NCBI RefSeq assembly: GCF_023008585.1 | Contig: NZ_CP095390.1 | Span: 744,001-808,000 of the forward strand | Direction: 5' to 3' | Source: Natribaculum breve | GTDB taxonomy: Archaea; Halobacteriota; Halobacteria; Halobacteriales; Natrialbaceae | DNA length: 64,000 bases | Shown: positions 55,651-63,612 of the stretch, piece after piece | How positions within the stretch are numbered: the stretch's first letter is position 1 | How the letters are laid out: every line of letters starts with the position of its first letter | The notes under the pieces: generated by a model | What the model was told of the DNA's origin: nothing | The model's input: only the letters and a program-made list of their open reading frames with translations | The model's database searches: none | Program-made: the position numbers and the translations under genes

Positions 55651-57249
55651 TTACTCCATGTAACCGAGGCCGCGTAAACGCTCTTCGACACCATCGAAGT
55701 CGTCGTCTCGCCGTGTGTCGGTTGTTTCGTTGGCGTTTTGTCGAACTTCGACCGATCGAACCGCTAGATCACGACTCGTCTCGAGGAGTTCGTTCTGTAC
55801 GGTCCCGTCGACGTTCTCCGGTATTGGTTCACCGATACTGTGTAACACCGTCGGAGCGACGTCCACGACGGAGAGATCCGCGACTGGATCACAGCCTTTG
55901 ACGTTCGGACCCCACGCGAAGAACACACCCCGGCTCCGGTGACCGGCCATCTCGGTCTCGGCCGCGCTGAACACGGTGTCTGTTACGTTCGTCTTCTCTT
56001 CGTATCCGTCGTTCCCGACGACGACTAGATCCGGCGACGCGGTATCTGTCGGGAACAGGTCGTCGCCGTCGGAGACGGTCACCACCTCTTCTCCAGTTTC
56101 CGGGTCAGTCAAATCTGAAAAAAGTGATGACAGTTCCCGCTTCAGCTCTGGAACGTCTGCTGGGGGGACGATGCCGTGGTCGAAGCGATTCGAATCGTTG
56201 ACGTAGACGTAGCTCGGTCCGTGGGCGAAGGCGACGGTCTCCGAGAAATCCACGTCGTACAGGCCATGATCGCCAGGTACGCGTTCCGCGATTCGGTCCA
56301 CGAGCGGCTTTGGAAGGGAGTTGACGAACCGGCCGTTGTCGACTCCAAACCGTTTCAGCGTCTCGAGAACGTTCGACTTCGTGATACCGAGCCTGGCGAG
56401 CGAACTTCGCGTTCCATCCTGGCGCTTCCGCGCGAGATAGCCGCCGTTCGCCAGCACGGCATTGAGGTGCACGAGTTTCGATACTGGTCCGAATCCGTGG
56501 TCCGATACGACGAACAGGTTGGCGTTTCGACCACTAACGTACTCGATCACATCACCCAGAATGTCGTCGAGTTGTTTGTAGTGCTCGAGAATGACCTTTT
56601 CGTCCCAGATCAGGTGCTGAAGCCGATCGGGAGCCGTGTAGACGAAGAAAAATAATTGCCAATCCTCGATATCCATGAGCCGATTCATCAGCTTTCGACG
56701 CGCCGCGACGAGCGACGCGAGGTCGCTTTTGAACGCCGTTTCGTTCCCGTGATAATCGTACCAGTTGAGTCCTATCTCGTAGTCGGGGATCTCCTCGCTG
56801 ATCTCGTCGGCGAACTCGGGCGGATGCGTGAATCCTTCATCCATTCGTGGCGAGACCATTCCGGCGACCATCGTGCCGTCGACGTCCCCTGCGGGGTACG
56901 TCATCGGAACGTTACCCACGACTGCCGGTGACAGCTGTTGCCACAGCGGTGGTTGTCTCAGATCTTCACTCGTATTCATCCGCTGTGTGTGATCTGACTC
57001 CAGCCGTTGAAAGCCATAGATCCCGTGCTTGTCGGGCCAGACGCCAGTTGCAATCGATGGCCACGCAGTCGGCGTCATCGGCGGCACTGTGCTTCCTAAC
57101 GGCCCTACTGCGCCGTCTTCGAAGAGCGTCTCAAAATGCGGCAACTCCCCGACCTCGATCCATTTCCGGATGAGGCCCCACGGGACGCCGTCGATCCCAA
57201 GAACGAAGGCCCGTTCGGCACCGGCGGAGCTAGTATGCGTATCTACCAT
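55651..57249 (-). CDS. Alkaline-phosphatase-superfamily phosphodiesterase/phosphotransferase
   Basis: A 532-residue type I phosphodiesterase/nucleotide-pyrophosphatase-like protein. The first metal site is FVLGIDGVPWGLI (Asp about residue 20). The nucleophile region is VPPMTPTAWPSIATGVWPDKHGIYGF (about 55-80), where a threonine takes the place of the formylglycine of sulfatases. Further metal ligands are FFVYTAPDRLQH, NLFVVSDHGFGPV and the C-terminal TEMAGHRSRGVF. There is no signal peptide, so it may be cytoplasmic. In glycan loci such proteins transfer phosphoglycerol or hydrolyse nucleotide sugars. It is convergent with the ATP-grasp gene and transcribed oppositely. Confidence 0.85.
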   Translation of the reverse strand: MVDTHTSSAGAERAFVLGIDGVPWGLIRKWIEVGELPHFETLFEDGAVGPLGSTVPPMTPTAWPSIATGVWPDKHGIYGFQRLESDHTQRMNTSEDLRQPPLWQQLSPAVVGNVPMTYPAGDVDGTMVAGMVSPRMDEGFTHPPEFADEISEEIPDYEIGLNWYDYHGNETAFKSDLASLVAARRKLMNRLMDIEDWQLFFFVYTAPDRLQHLIWDEKVILEHYKQLDDILGDVIEYVSGRNANLFVVSDHGFGPVSKLVHLNAVLANGGYLARKRQDGTRSSLARLGITKSNVLETLKRFGVDNGRFVNSLPKPLVDRIAERVPGDHGLYDVDFSETVAFAHGPSYVYVNDSNRFDHGIVPPADVPELKRELSSLFSDLTDPETGEEVVTVSDGDDLFPTDTASPDLVVVGNDGYEEKTNVTDTVFSAAETEMAGHRSRGVFFAWGPNVKGCDPVADLSVVDVAPTVLHSIGEPIPENVDGTVQNELLETSRDLAVRSVEVRQNANETTDTRRDDDFDGVEERLRGLGYME

Positions 57250-57786
57250 ATGTTTATACGTCGATATTGATTTGAATCCATTCCGCTTCTATTGTTATAC
57301 AATGTATTCCGCCGGACAATTTCACATTGTACGGAAGAATGCCACGCGTAGGAGTTCGCACCGCGAGGTCGATCGTATCGTAGTGGATCAGCCAGATTAC
57401 AACCAGGCGAATTAGATTCGTATCCAAATCGGATGTAATCTATACACGAACGGGTTCGACGAATCGTTGGTTACTGTCGAGAACTCTCGAACCCACGAGC
57501 ATCTCACAGCTGTACGGACGACCCGGCGCCAGTTTTACACACCCGGAAACGTTCGAGTTCACGAATTCACCTCGAGTGTGCCGTCGGTCGCCCGTTTGCC
57601 GTCGTGAGCGCGACTCCGCCACCGGAAAGTCGTACCTAAACTACGATGGTGGGTCTAGCTGCGCGTGGGACATCGTCGACCAGTAGTCTCAACTCTCTGC
57701 CCCTTTCACGACGGTTTCACCGCCTCGAGGCGCTCACCCGGAAGTGTGATCATAATTAACTGTGTCGCTGTGAGCGTCTATCACAG
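57250..57786. other. 537-bp AT-richer intergenic region with divergent promoters
   Basis: No supported gene. A minus-strand frame at 57440-57622 (60 codons) has no family resemblance. The left end carries the promoter of the phosphodiesterase gene: on the minus strand tgtataac at about 57291-57298 and a second TATA-like word close to the ATG. The right end carries the GT61 promoter. The region marks where base composition begins to fall from the GC-rich level to the left. Confidence 0.5.
57751..57760 (+). promoter_or_regulatory. TATA box of the GT61 gene
   Basis: The element cataattaac lies 27-36 bp upstream of the ATG at 57787, suiting a leaderless or very short-leader mRNA. Confidence 0.6.
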
Positions 57787-58956
57787 ATGACGTTAAAGGC
57801 GCTCATACGGAATATCGAGGAGAAGGGCTTCTCGTACGCCAATACGCTCGTCACCCTCGACCGAAATAAGGTCACTCGAGCGGAGTTGTACGACTTATTC
57901 GTGAAGAACGGTTCGTTAATCGACTACGGCGAACCCGAGTCAGTAACGGTATCGGAGCCCGACGCCGTCGTCGAAGAACTGCCAGAAATGGATCGGTGGC
58001 AGGGGACGTATACGATATCGAAACCTTTCGTGGGTGTCGTAAACGATGCACGAATCGTCGGCTCCCCTCCGTTAGCAATCTCTGGCTCGAACTATATCGC
58101 AGACGCCTCCGTCAGCCCTAACGTTCAAACGCTTAACGTGATCAAGTCGATTCCCCGAACCCCGAAGCGGATCGTCTCGGGCAACGGCAAGCGGGAGCCC
58201 ATCGACGAGGGTGTCTTGTTACACAATAGCTGGCACGGGGGTTACTTCCACTGGGTTGCAGAGACGTTAACTCGATTGGAGAGTGTCGAAAAGTACATCG
58301 AGAGAACCGGGCGAAAGCCGAAACTAATCGTCGGTCCAGACCTGAACTCGTTTCAGGCAGAGTCGTTGGCCTTGCTCGGCTACGATCGAGACGACCTGGT
58401 TCACTGGCGATCTGCGTACTGCGAGGTCGAGCGTCTCGTCGTCCCATCGATGCGTCGAGAGATCGATCCACCGAATCCATCTCCGTTTTCACACTGGTGG
58501 CTCCGAAATACGCTTCGTCGACGGGCGCTCGATGAAATCGATACTTCTCGGTTTTCGAATCGCGTGTACATCAGTCGCAACGATGCCGATACCCGCCGTG
58601 TGCTAAATGAGTCGGATCTTGCAACTGTACTCGACAAGTACGGATTCGAAACCTACCAGCTTTCGAAGATGAAGGTCGAAGAAACGATAGCGCTGTTCGC
58701 CCAGGCAGACTGTATCGTGGCACCCCACGGTGCCGGTCTGGCGGATCTTATTCACACTGACGACGTGGCGCTCATCGAGTTCATGCCAGAAGATAGAGTA
58801 AATGGTGTTTACTATATGCTGGCAAAACAGGTCGGAGGCTGGTATGGATACATCGGCTGCCAGACTCACGGTTCTGACATCACTGTCCCTCCTCAGGGAC
58901 TCGAGCGGAGCATCACTGCTGCGATAGACCGCGACCAGACTGTACAGACAGTATAA
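57787..58956 (+). CDS. Glycosyltransferase family 61 protein
   Basis: A 389-residue DUF563/GT61-type glycosyltransferase. The signature region near the middle is LLHNSWHGGYFHWVAETLTRL (about residues 145-165), and the C-terminal half reads NRVYISRNDADTRRVLNESDL, KVEETIALFAQADCIVAPHGAGLADLI (about 297-323) and VALIEFMPEDRVNGVYY. These are the diagnostic GT61 blocks also seen in xylosyltransferases and capsule genes. There is no signal or membrane helix. It probably adds a sugar to the surface polysaccharide. It has its own promoter and lower GC than the genes to the left. Confidence 0.87.
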   Translation: MTLKALIRNIEEKGFSYANTLVTLDRNKVTRAELYDLFVKNGSLIDYGEPESVTVSEPDAVVEELPEMDRWQGTYTISKPFVGVVNDARIVGSPPLAISGSNYIADASVSPNVQTLNVIKSIPRTPKRIVSGNGKREPIDEGVLLHNSWHGGYFHWVAETLTRLESVEKYIERTGRKPKLIVGPDLNSFQAESLALLGYDRDDLVHWRSAYCEVERLVVPSMRREIDPPNPSPFSHWWLRNTLRRRALDEIDTSRFSNRVYISRNDADTRRVLNESDLATVLDKYGFETYQLSKMKVEETIALFAQADCIVAPHGAGLADLIHTDDVALIEFMPEDRVNGVYYMLAKQVGGWYGYIGCQTHGSDITVPPQGLERSITAAIDRDQTVQTV

Positions 58957-59037
58957 ATCGAGGGAGATTCGATAGCTGTAATTCGACGGAACGATTCCTG
59001 TCGCTGATCTAGTACTCAGCTCGACGGTTCCTGCCTA

Positions 59038-60633
59038 TCACTGATCTCGAGCGTCGTACTCGAGGTCGACGTTCGCGTCGCCCGACATCCAGAAGTCGGT
59101 GATGTCGCCGCTGAACCAGTACGCGTCGCGCCAGTTCGCGACGGTGCCGCTGACCGACTGGCCGTCGATCACGTCGCCGTCGTCGATCGACGCGTCCCTG
59201 TGGTTGGCTTTAACGACCTCTCCGCTCACCGAGAACGAGTAGGACGTCAGACCGGATGCGTCGGTTCCGTCGATGACCAGCGCGTGAGATGGCATCGATT
59301 CTTCGTTTTCAACTTCTTCGCCACCGAACGTCGCCGGATCGATTTCTTCACCGTTCAGGTAGACGGTCGCGGGGCCGTCCACATCGAGCTCGAGGAGCTC
59401 TCCATCGAACGTGAAGGCGTCCTTCCAGTTGGCAACGGTATGTTCGACGCTATTCGCGCCGTCGTCGAGCTCGAGTTCGGGATCGATCGATGCGCCGTCG
59501 TGTTCAGACGGTTCGATCTCTCCCTCCACTGCAAATCGGTAATCGGTCGCTTTCCAGTCGTCGCCCTGGCCGCTACCGTCGAATACGAGGACGTTCTCCT
59601 GGGTTTCGTCTTCACTCTCGGATGGCCCATCCGAAGTCGGCGCTGACGAGGAAGCCGATCCAGATGCCGCCTCTTCAGGTGACAATGGGACGCCGTCAAT
59701 CTCGCTAGGATCAGTACGCGGTTTACGATCGGCAGACGTTCCGTTAATAGTAGCTCCGGCGGCGTGTTTCCCGGTATCCTCGAAGTAACAGTTTTCTGCA
59801 ATTATCTCTGCGTTTCTCCCTTTTTTCCAGGCGCTGGACCCGGCAACGATTGCACCGGGTGACCCATTCATCAAGTCACAGTCGTAGAGTTTTGTCTTTT
59901 CGTAGTACCCCCAGAATGGCCGAGAGTTATTTGCGGCAGTGTTGTGAACATCGCCGTCCATAATGCAATTCTTGGCATACGAACCCTCGGTTCCGAGCCT
60001 AACAGCTCCAGCACCAGTCCGGAAGAAGTACGAGTCTTCGACACGGACAGTCCCTCCATTACCGGGAGCAGGGTGCTCTGGTCCGTTTCCTGGTGCGCTT
60101 CCGTAGATATGGTTGTCCGGTGTCGATTGGAAATTGACGTTCCGAATTAAGAGATCGCCCGCGTGATTCGGTGCGACGAAGACCGGTGTTGCTGTCCCGC
60201 CAGTCCCAACGGCATTATTGAAGCCTGAAAGGGTGTACCCTTCGAAATAGACGTTTTCAATAAGTGACTCGCTCGATGGAGACGTGTTTGCCACCGATAT
60301 TTGGTTCCGCTTCTTCGGAGAATTGACGTTGCCGCGAACACCGATATTCCGGACAGTCATATCGTCTCCGTGCATTCGGATTTGCCAATCTGCGTTATTG
60401 GCTGTGATGTCAATCAGATAGTTCTCGAAAGTCTCGCCAGGTTCGAGATTGTATGTCCACGTCTCCCCTGGTGAGACCTTGATGACTTCATAATCATTAT
60501 TGCTATCCTGCGCAGCAGCAGCACTTCCAGATAGCCCACCGACGAATGCAGCTGTAGTTCCAATCCCTTTAAGGTATGTTCGACGATTTAAGGAAGTACT
60601 ATCCTTTTGATCAGCACTCTGGTTCTTATCCAT
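59038..60633 (-). CDS. Tat-secreted right-handed beta-helix protein with duplicated C-terminal domain
   Basis: A 531-residue secreted protein. The Tat signal is LNRRTYLKGIGTTAAFVGG (about residues 15-33), with likely cleavage after SAAAA. Residues about 40-310 form short repeating strands (VRNIGVRGNVNS, IENVYFEGYTLSG, LIRNVNFQSTPDNHIYG, VEDSYFFRTGAGAVRL) typical of a right-handed parallel beta-helix, as in pectate lyases. After an acidic linker, two similar domains of about 75-85 residues follow, each containing a TVANW(K/R)DA(F/Y) motif. It is probably a polysaccharide-binding or lyase protein at the cell surface. The start at 60633 is MDKNQSADQ. Confidence 0.82.
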   Translation of the reverse strand: MDKNQSADQKDSTSLNRRTYLKGIGTTAAFVGGLSGSAAAAQDSNNDYEVIKVSPGETWTYNLEPGETFENYLIDITANNADWQIRMHGDDMTVRNIGVRGNVNSPKKRNQISVANTSPSSESLIENVYFEGYTLSGFNNAVGTGGTATPVFVAPNHAGDLLIRNVNFQSTPDNHIYGSAPGNGPEHPAPGNGGTVRVEDSYFFRTGAGAVRLGTEGSYAKNCIMDGDVHNTAANNSRPFWGYYEKTKLYDCDLMNGSPGAIVAGSSAWKKGRNAEIIAENCYFEDTGKHAAGATINGTSADRKPRTDPSEIDGVPLSPEEAASGSASSSAPTSDGPSESEDETQENVLVFDGSGQGDDWKATDYRFAVEGEIEPSEHDGASIDPELELDDGANSVEHTVANWKDAFTFDGELLELDVDGPATVYLNGEEIDPATFGGEEVENEESMPSHALVIDGTDASGLTSYSFSVSGEVVKANHRDASIDDGDVIDGQSVSGTVANWRDAYWFSGDITDFWMSGDANVDLEYDARDQ

Positions 60634-60720
60634 GCAGTTCTCTCGTCGGAGATTCACTGTTGTCTAACATTCCATTAACCAGTTCTATCTTTATAACGCC
60701 ACCAATAGAAGACCGATAAA

Positions 60721-60750
60721 TATAGATAGTTCAATACTAATATATCTATA
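60721..60750. promoter_or_regulatory. AT-rich inverted repeat upstream of the beta-helix gene
   Basis: The arms TATAGATA (60721-60728) and TATCTATA (60743-60750) are perfect reverse complements with a 14-bp spacer. They lie in the 243-bp AT-rich gap between the sulfatase-like and beta-helix genes, about 90-115 bp upstream of the beta-helix start. It could be an operator or promoter element, though chance pairing is possible in such AT-rich DNA. Confidence 0.4.
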
Positions 60751-60876
60751 GAACAAATAAATTAGAAAATAAGCGAATTTATATACTATAGCCTACTACT
60801 GGAGTCAATATCTGAAATTATCTACAAAAGCGTCGAGTTAAGTGAATAATATTGTGTGTGTGAAGTGAATATATTG

Positions 60877-62094
60877 TTAACGGTACCCGAGCTGCTCTAA
60901 GTGTTTTTTTGTCTCCTCGTCAAGCGATCGACTCTCTGTTTCTACTGACACATTTGAGATTCGATCAACCATCTTTCGAGCTTTTTCTTTCGAAATGGAT
61001 GGTTCACCGAAAGTACGTTCTAAAGAAAAATAGTGGTTGAAGGATTTTAATAAACTTGTGATGGATGATCTGCTTGAATTGAATGATCCTGTATACCCAG
61101 AAAACAGTGCATCAAACGTCGCTGTAAGCGGAAGAGCAAGTTTATTAGTTCTATTAAACACGAACCCACCATTTTTTGTCCAGACGCTCGGAGCGTCGTA
61201 ATTTGGATCAATGATCGTCTCCCGATATTTCGCCTGTGGACGCATAATCCCTTGCGTATAAGCAGGCCGATCTCTATCTACCCTTCCAAGGAGTGTCTCT
61301 CCATCAACATCCACCGTTAGACTCCCGTCATTGATGATTTCTCTGATCGTTGGGAAAATATCGGTGTGATGGATGAAAGTGTCTGAAATATCTTTTGACA
61401 GTGATTCGTGAATAAAAACTGTTGGAACATAGGTGACTTCAGGAGTTGACGGTAAGCCGTGCCCAATGAATCCACCGTATTCGCCAAGCAATTCTCCGTG
61501 GTCTGCAAGATAAATTACGAGCGTGTTATCTAGTAATCCGCGTGCTTCGAGAATATCTAGACGTTCCTCGAACCGCTTGGTACTTTTTCTAATTGTTTCG
61601 CGGTAAAGTTCATGGAGCTCATCTTTGTCCGAAATCTGTGAAAACATCTCTGCAGTAGATTGGTTCTCGAAACCAACATACGGTGAGTGCCCGCCGTTAT
61701 CGTGTTCTAGAGCGATAAACGGTTCTTTGACGGTTTCGAGATCAATTTTGTCTGGCCCGTTGAGTATATCACGGACTGCGCGCCCTTCCCAGACTACCTC
61801 GTTGTATCCGGACGTCACATCGAAGTCGAATAGCGTCGTGACAGAACTATCAAGTGTATCGTCAAACCATGCTACACCATGCCGTGGTGCGTAACGGCCA
61901 GTGACAATACTTGGAATCGATTGCGGTGTACAGAGTGCTGCTGCAGCGGTTTTAAACAATTTCCCACGATCGGTAATTCGCTTTGGCACAAAATCATACC
62001 GGACTGCATCTGCAATAAAAATATAGATATTTTCGATGGACTTAGTATTTAGATCACAAAGAGGTTGTGTTCTCTCCATAGTTCGTTCACTCAT
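60877..62094 (-). CDS. Sulfatase-like alkaline-phosphatase-superfamily protein
   Basis: A 405-residue sulfatase-family protein. The first metal-binding segment is IYIFIADAVRYDFVP (Asp near residue 28). The nucleophile region reads ALCTPQSIPSIVTGRYAPRHGVAWF (about 53-77): it has the sulfatase frame C-x-P-x-x but Ser in place of the Arg of C/S-x-P-x-R. LADHGELLGEYGGFIGHG (about 196-213) gives the Asp-His pair, and a late IHHTDIFPTI segment is also typical. No signal peptide is seen. It may act on sulfated or phosphorylated glycans or as a transferase. The start at 62094 is chosen from an AT-rich TATA element at about 62110-62121; 62100 is an alternative. The gene is AT-richer than its neighbours to the left. 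Confidence 0.8.
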   Translation of the reverse strand: MSERTMERTQPLCDLNTKSIENIYIFIADAVRYDFVPKRITDRGKLFKTAAAALCTPQSIPSIVTGRYAPRHGVAWFDDTLDSSVTTLFDFDVTSGYNEVVWEGRAVRDILNGPDKIDLETVKEPFIALEHDNGGHSPYVGFENQSTAEMFSQISDKDELHELYRETIRKSTKRFEERLDILEARGLLDNTLVIYLADHGELLGEYGGFIGHGLPSTPEVTYVPTVFIHESLSKDISDTFIHHTDIFPTIREIINDGSLTVDVDGETLLGRVDRDRPAYTQGIMRPQAKYRETIIDPNYDAPSVWTKNGGFVFNRTNKLALPLTATFDALFSGYTGSFNSSRSSITSLLKSFNHYFSLERTFGEPSISKEKARKMVDRISNVSVETESRSLDEETKKHLEQLGYR

Positions 62095-62376
62095 AGCCAT
62101 ATTTAGTAAATATATTCACATTATCTATCCCAGGAATTCCATCATCTGTGTTTAAATGTTTGAATTGATAGAGCACTCTCAGATGCGATCTATGAGCATA
62201 TAATTGACACTTCGGAATTCCCATTATTCGGGCCGGGAAATGGTGTGTAGTCGTGGCTGCGAACATGAATCTATCTTGTGATCACATAAGACCAGACATA
62301 GTTATGTATCTGATAACATTTATACCTCACCCAATGTACTGAAACGCAGCACGACCAGGATGATATTTTTCATTTT

Positions 62377-62412
62377 CCTATGTTCTCAAAACAGATAATA
62401 TTATAACATAGG
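62377..62412. promoter_or_regulatory. Inverted repeat with adjacent rightward TATA box
   Basis: CCTATGTT (62377-62384) and AACATAGG (62405-62412) form a perfect 8-bp inverted repeat with a 20-bp spacer. A rightward TATA-like atatataaatac follows at about 62426-62437. The promoter points to the transposase remnant and has no intact gene behind it, so it may have lost its original gene. The rest of the roughly 400-bp region (62101-62499) is AT-rich and shows no gene. Confidence 0.45.
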
Positions 62413-62499
62413 TTTGCTGAGAGAAATATATAAATACGTAAGTTTGGTTTGTAAGTCGAGTAGTACTTTCATATGCTAGAGACTACCATCGAAGTTTTC

Positions 62500-63486
62500 T
62501 CACGCGGTGATCACAGTACTTCCCAGATTGTCACCACGTTCACAGTTAGTAATCGCAACGACGAGAGGGAGACACAGCGCGAGAAACACCTGCGCTTGCA
62601 CGTGGACACGGCCTCAGACTCGGATGTGTCCGGGATCGCAGTCTCTAACTGCATCCTTGTATCGTTCGACTCCTGTGTGGCGGTTGTACGTCTCGTTTAG
62701 TGTCGTTTGTTTCAGCTGAACATCCTCGCTGTGCCCCTCAATATGGTCTTCGCCCTTGTACTCGATAGCTTTCGGGTTGTCAGTATTTCGTGCGTTGTAC
62801 AGGGCGATGGGTATGACCCCTACGTCCAGCAGGAGGTCGTGCCAGTCAAGGGGTATCGTAGGCGCTGTCTTTGATCGTCCAGGCAGACTATTTGACGGCG
62901 AGGGCGGCCCACGTGGCGCGCATCGCCGTCTCTTATAACCCATATTTATCATATGTAAATCTATACAATTTATATTGAATTGATCGAAACAATTGTGCAG
63001 CCGTGGCCGTAATAGTATTCTTCGGCGGTTGGATCATTACATTTCGACGCATTTTGATCAAGTGGCATCCTTCTCACATCGGGCAAATCAATGCAAGAGA
63101 TCAGGTTGAGCAGGCCGCCTGCTGTGGCCTGCTCGACAAGATGTTCGAAGATTCCGTCAACGACGTGTTCAAGACCGGTGAGAAAACGATCGACCGCCGT
63201 CGAGAGACGCGGTTGATCGAAGCCATAGCTGAGCCAAATAAGTGTGTTCTGAAGCTCTCGTTCAACGGGACAGATGCTGTAGATATCCTTTTAGTAACAA
63301 TGGAGAAAGCCGCGTATCATCTCAGATGGTTTTGATTTCGTGTTCCCTCGGCGGAGGCGGAGCGAACACATTGAACTCTTCGAGAAACTTGAAGAATAGA
63401 TGCTCAAACAACGCTAGCGTCTCTGTCTCCAAGATATTCAAGAGCGTTCCTATCGAAGAATCCGCTTGCAGGGCCGCTGGGCTCAT
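62500..63486 (-). pseudogene. Degenerate DDE transposase of an insertion sequence
   Basis: Translated on the minus strand in shifting frames, this region gives a recognisable haloarchaeal IS transposase: N-terminal MSPAALQADSSIGTLLNILE and TLALFEHLFFKFLEEFNVFA, then DQPRLSTAVDRFLTGLEHVV, LPDVRRMPLDQNASK, LDWHDLLLDVGVIPIALYNA, TLNETYNRHTGVERYKDAV and RVHVQAQVFLALCL before the final stop at 62500. At least four in-frame stops (for example at 62614-62616 and 62889-62891), frameshifts and an AT-rich interruption near 62940-63000 have destroyed it. An intact copy would be about 330 residues. The family is probably IS4/IS5-like DDE, not confirmed. Terminal repeats were not identified. Confidence 0.85.
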
Positions 63487-63612
63487 CTACCACAGGGTCT
63501 CCCTGTCTTTTTATATATAATAGTTCCTCATGACAAAATCATGCTATTCAAATACCAATGGTGAGTTGAGATCCTGTGTACAAATGATTTTACTTGACAT
63601 TATCGATTACAA

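Noticed and set aside
57440..57622. Minus-strand 60-codon frame in the spacer before the GT61 gene
   Set aside because: No promoter, no recognised domain, and in a spacer that already has two divergent promoters; not enough support for a gene.
62473..62700. Plus-strand 75-codon frame after the orphan promoter
   Set aside because: It lies antisense to a clearly recognisable transposase C-terminus (RVHVQAQVFLALCL) and has no family features.
63003..63335. Plus-strand 110-codon frame
   Set aside because: It is antisense to the N-terminal half of the transposase remnant.
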